Below, one piece after another: positions 62,520 through 64,000 of a DNA stretch of 64,000 bases (its first letter is position 1; each line of letters starts with the position of its first letter). The notes beneath the pieces were generated by a model. That model was not told the origin of the DNA, did no database searches, and saw only the letters and a program-made list of their open reading frames with translations. Source of the DNA: Chloroflexota bacterium (GTDB taxonomy: Bacteria; Chloroflexota; Anaerolineae; UBA4142; SHND01); contig JACQWQ010000119.1 in assembly GCA_016209205.1 (NCBI GenBank), forward strand, positions 1 through 64,000, read 5' to 3'. The translations under genes and the position numbers were made by a program.

Positions 62520-62583
62520 GACGTGAAGCGTCAAACGTCAAACGTCATGCGCGATAAGCGATTTGCGATATGCGATACGCGAT
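62519..62583. repeat. GTCAAACGT and GCGATA tracts across the iorA-iorB junction
   Basis: ACGTGAAGCGTCAAACGTC units are followed by GCGATAAGCGATTTGCGATATGCGATACGCG, which includes the iorB start codon and its first five codons. Confidence 0.8.
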
Positions 62584-63184
62584 TCTTTTAGCAGGCATCG
62601 GCGGACAGGGCGTTTTGTTCGCGCACAATGTTTTGGCGGAATGCGCGCTGGCGCAAGGACTGAATGTGACCGGCGCAGAAACGCACGGCATGAGTCAGCG
62701 CGGCGGCTCGGTGGTTTCGCATTTGAAAATCGGCGATACCTCCGCGCCGATGATTCGGCAAGCAACGGCGGATTTTGTAATTGCATTCGACGCGGCGGAA
62801 GCGTACCGCGCGCTGCCCTTTTTGAAACGCGGCGGCGCACTCGTCGTCAATGCCGCGCCCGAAAATTTTCCCGACGCGCAGGTGCAGCCGCACCTCGACG
62901 CGTGGAACATCACCGTTCGCGCGTGTGACGCCGACGCCATTGCGCGTAATTTGGAACGCGCGTCGGCGGCGAATGTGGCGCTGCTCGGCTTCGCGACGAC
63001 GTGCGAAAATTTTCCATTTACCGCCGACGCCTTGCGCGCCTCCATCGCCCGCGTCGCCCATCCGCGTTTTGTCGCGTTGAATGAAAAGGCGTTTGAGGCG
63101 GGGATACAAATTGGAAATTTGAAGTTGGAAGTTAGAGATTGGAATCCAACTTCCAACCTCCAACTTCCAACCTCCAAACCATGA
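62570..63184 (+). CDS. iorB: Indolepyruvate:ferredoxin oxidoreductase, beta subunit
   Basis: The 204-residue protein has the gamma-type oxidoreductase domain: AGIGGQGVLFAHNVLAECALAQGLNVTGAETHGMSQRGGSVVSHLKIG. It pairs with IorA. The ATG lies within the GCGATA repeat tract, and the last 24 residues (GNLKLEVRDWNPTSNLQLP...) are encoded by the repeat at 63107-63180. The stop codon overlaps the next start codon (ATGA). Confidence 0.92.
   Translation: MRYAILLAGIGGQGVLFAHNVLAECALAQGLNVTGAETHGMSQRGGSVVSHLKIGDTSAPMIRQATADFVIAFDAAEAYRALPFLKRGGALVVNAAPENFPDAQVQPHLDAWNITVRACDADAIARNLERASAANVALLGFATTCENFPFTADALRASIARVAHPRFVALNEKAFEAGIQIGNLKLEVRDWNPTSNLQLPTSKP
63107..63180. repeat. TTGGAAGTT / CCAACTTCC tract at the iorB 3' end
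   Basis: Units TTGGAAATTTGAAGTTGGAAG are followed by CCAACTTCCAACCTCC, their complement, giving a long potential hairpin. It encodes the IorB tail and ends right at the next ATG. Confidence 0.8.
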
Positions 63185-64000
63185 AACCTTTTGATTTTTT
63201 TTCGCCCCCGACCCTCGCTGAAGCATCCCGCATTCTCGCCGACTATGACGGCGCAGGGCGCGCGCTCGCGGGCGGCACCGACTTGCTGATTCGCATGAAA
63301 CGCAAACAGTGGACGCCGCGCGCGGTCGTGAGTTTGAATCGCATCGTGGGGTTAAATGACATTGCATTAAACGGCGAACTGCGACTCGGCGCGCGTGTGA
63401 CGTTGAATCAAATCATTCGTTCGCCGCTCATCTGCGCGCATTTTCCCGTTCTCGCCGCGACAGCGCGCATGATGGCGGGCGTGCAGGTGCGCGCACTCGC
63501 AACGGTCGGTGGCAATTTGTGCAACGCGTCGCCGTCCGCCGACATGGCGCCGCCGCTGATGGCATTAAACGCACGCGCCGTAATTGCGGGCGTTGACGGC
63601 GAACGCATTGTGCCGCTCGACGAATTTTTCATCGGACCGGGCAAATCGGTGCTCCAACCCGGCGAAATTTTGCGCGAGCTCCTGATTCCGTGTCCCACCC
63701 ATTCTTTTCAGGCGTCGTACGCGAAACTTGAGCATCGTCAAGCAATGGACATTGCAATGGTGGGGGTAGGGGTATACACGGAAACAGGTAGACAGGGAAA
63801 TGGCGAAGTGCCAATCTGTGTTGATGTCAAGATTGTGCTGGGCGCCGTCGCGCCGACGCCGCTGCGCGCCAAACGCGCCGAAGAAATTTTGCGCGGGTAC
63901 GGGTTGAGTGTGGAACGCATCGAACACGCGGCGCGTGTCGCGGCGGAAGAAGCGAAGCCGATTGACGATGTGCGCAGCAGCGCGTGGTATCGCCGCGAAA
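63181..64000 (+). CDS. FAD-binding subunit of a molybdo-hydroxylase (CoxM/XdhB type), partial
   Basis: The gene runs off the end of the window after about 273 residues. It has the FAD motifs LAGGTDLLIRMK and TVGGNLCNASPSADMAPPL and the later LGAVAPTPLRAKRAEE of the xanthine dehydrogenase/CO dehydrogenase medium-subunit family, which carries electrons from the iron-sulfur subunit to an acceptor. The large and iron-sulfur subunits probably follow beyond 64000. A repeat-derived stretch (VYTETGRQGNG, near residues 196-206) replaces a loop between MDIAMVGVG and CVDVKIVLG. The start overlaps the iorB stop codon, so the gene is translationally coupled. Confidence 0.88.
   Translation, partial: MKPFDFFSPPTLAEASRILADYDGAGRALAGGTDLLIRMKRKQWTPRAVVSLNRIVGLNDIALNGELRLGARVTLNQIIRSPLICAHFPVLAATARMMAGVQVRALATVGGNLCNASPSADMAPPLMALNARAVIAGVDGERIVPLDEFFIGPGKSVLQPGEILRELLIPCPTHSFQASYAKLEHRQAMDIAMVGVGVYTETGRQGNGEVPICVDVKIVLGAVAPTPLRAKRAEEILRGYGLSVERIEHAARVAAEEAKPIDDVRSSAWYRRE
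63764..63803. repeat. In-frame short-unit repeat in the FAD-subunit gene
   Basis: GGGGTATACACGGAAACAGGTAGACAGGGAAA shares the GGAAACAGGTA and ACAGGGAAA words with the tract at 59528-59580. It keeps the reading frame. Confidence 0.7.

Overview
The window reads as a chromosomal stretch of a GC-rich bacterium, most likely a member of the Chloroflexota (Anaerolineae-like). This is an inference from gene content: lipoproteins with Pro/Thr/Ala-rich stalks, an NBR1-type FW domain in a secreted protein, very large PAS/GAF sensors, tandem Uma2 genes, a fused rhamnulose-1-phosphate aldolase/lactaldehyde dehydrogenase, and intergenic spaces full of short-unit repeats. No rRNA, tRNA or CRISPR array was recognised.

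Region 1 (0.3-8.6 kb, plus strand) is an amino-sugar / cell-wall-sugar locus: NamZ-type exo-N-acetylmuramidase, a GntR/UTRA regulator with a strong promoter and two NagR/DasR-like operators, anhydro-MurNAc kinase, a sugar ABC importer (binding lipoprotein and two permeases, no ATPase) and a Gfo/Idh/MocA oxidoreductase. It continues at 13.6-16.5 kb (minus: GH20-type hexosaminidase, double-GNAT protein) and 23.3-26.4 kb (plus: NagA, ROK kinase, PfkB kinase). The hydrolases lack signal peptides, so disaccharides are probably imported and cut inside the cell. MurQ and NagB are not in the window.

Region 2 (8.7-12.5 kb) is a visibly AT-richer two-gene cassette with its own promoter and terminator: a 910-residue N6-adenine DNA methyltransferase and a ComEC-like metallo-beta-lactamase-fold hydrolase. 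It looks acquired and is a candidate uncharacterised defence or DNA-processing unit. An MsrQ-like haem membrane protein follows.

Region 3 (16.8-22.2 kb) holds a small toxin-antitoxin pair, a secreted beta-helix protein, a frameshifted response regulator and two adjacent exported proteins (C39-like peptidase and beta-propeller) sharing an N-terminal motif. Region 4 (26.4-31.0 kb, minus) is rhamnose catabolism (kinase, aldolase-dehydrogenase) with a thioredoxin-fold lipoprotein. Region 5 (31.1-40.5 kb, minus) has a PAS/GAF sensor without an output domain and three secreted proteins.

Region 6 (40.8-51.3 kb, minus) is mosaic: BrnTA toxin-antitoxin, a tyrosine recombinase broken by a 48-bp palindrome, DUF433, an FAD amine oxidase-like enzyme, two Uma2 paralogues, xylulokinase, RidA, a channel-like membrane protein, and remnants of a lactonase-like and an AbiEi-like gene. 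A 1213-residue PAS/GAF/HD-GYP phosphodiesterase follows.

Region 7 (55.9-64 kb, plus) runs TrpB2-type beta-replacing enzyme, class V aminotransferase, phosphoglycerate dehydrogenase, SerK/SbnI-like ParB-fold protein, indolepyruvate:ferredoxin oxidoreductase IorA/IorB and a molybdo-flavoenzyme FAD subunit cut by the window end. The first four can be read as an O-phosphoserine-centred module. A striking feature of the whole window is a set of short-unit repeats that lie between genes and also run in frame into several coding sequences.
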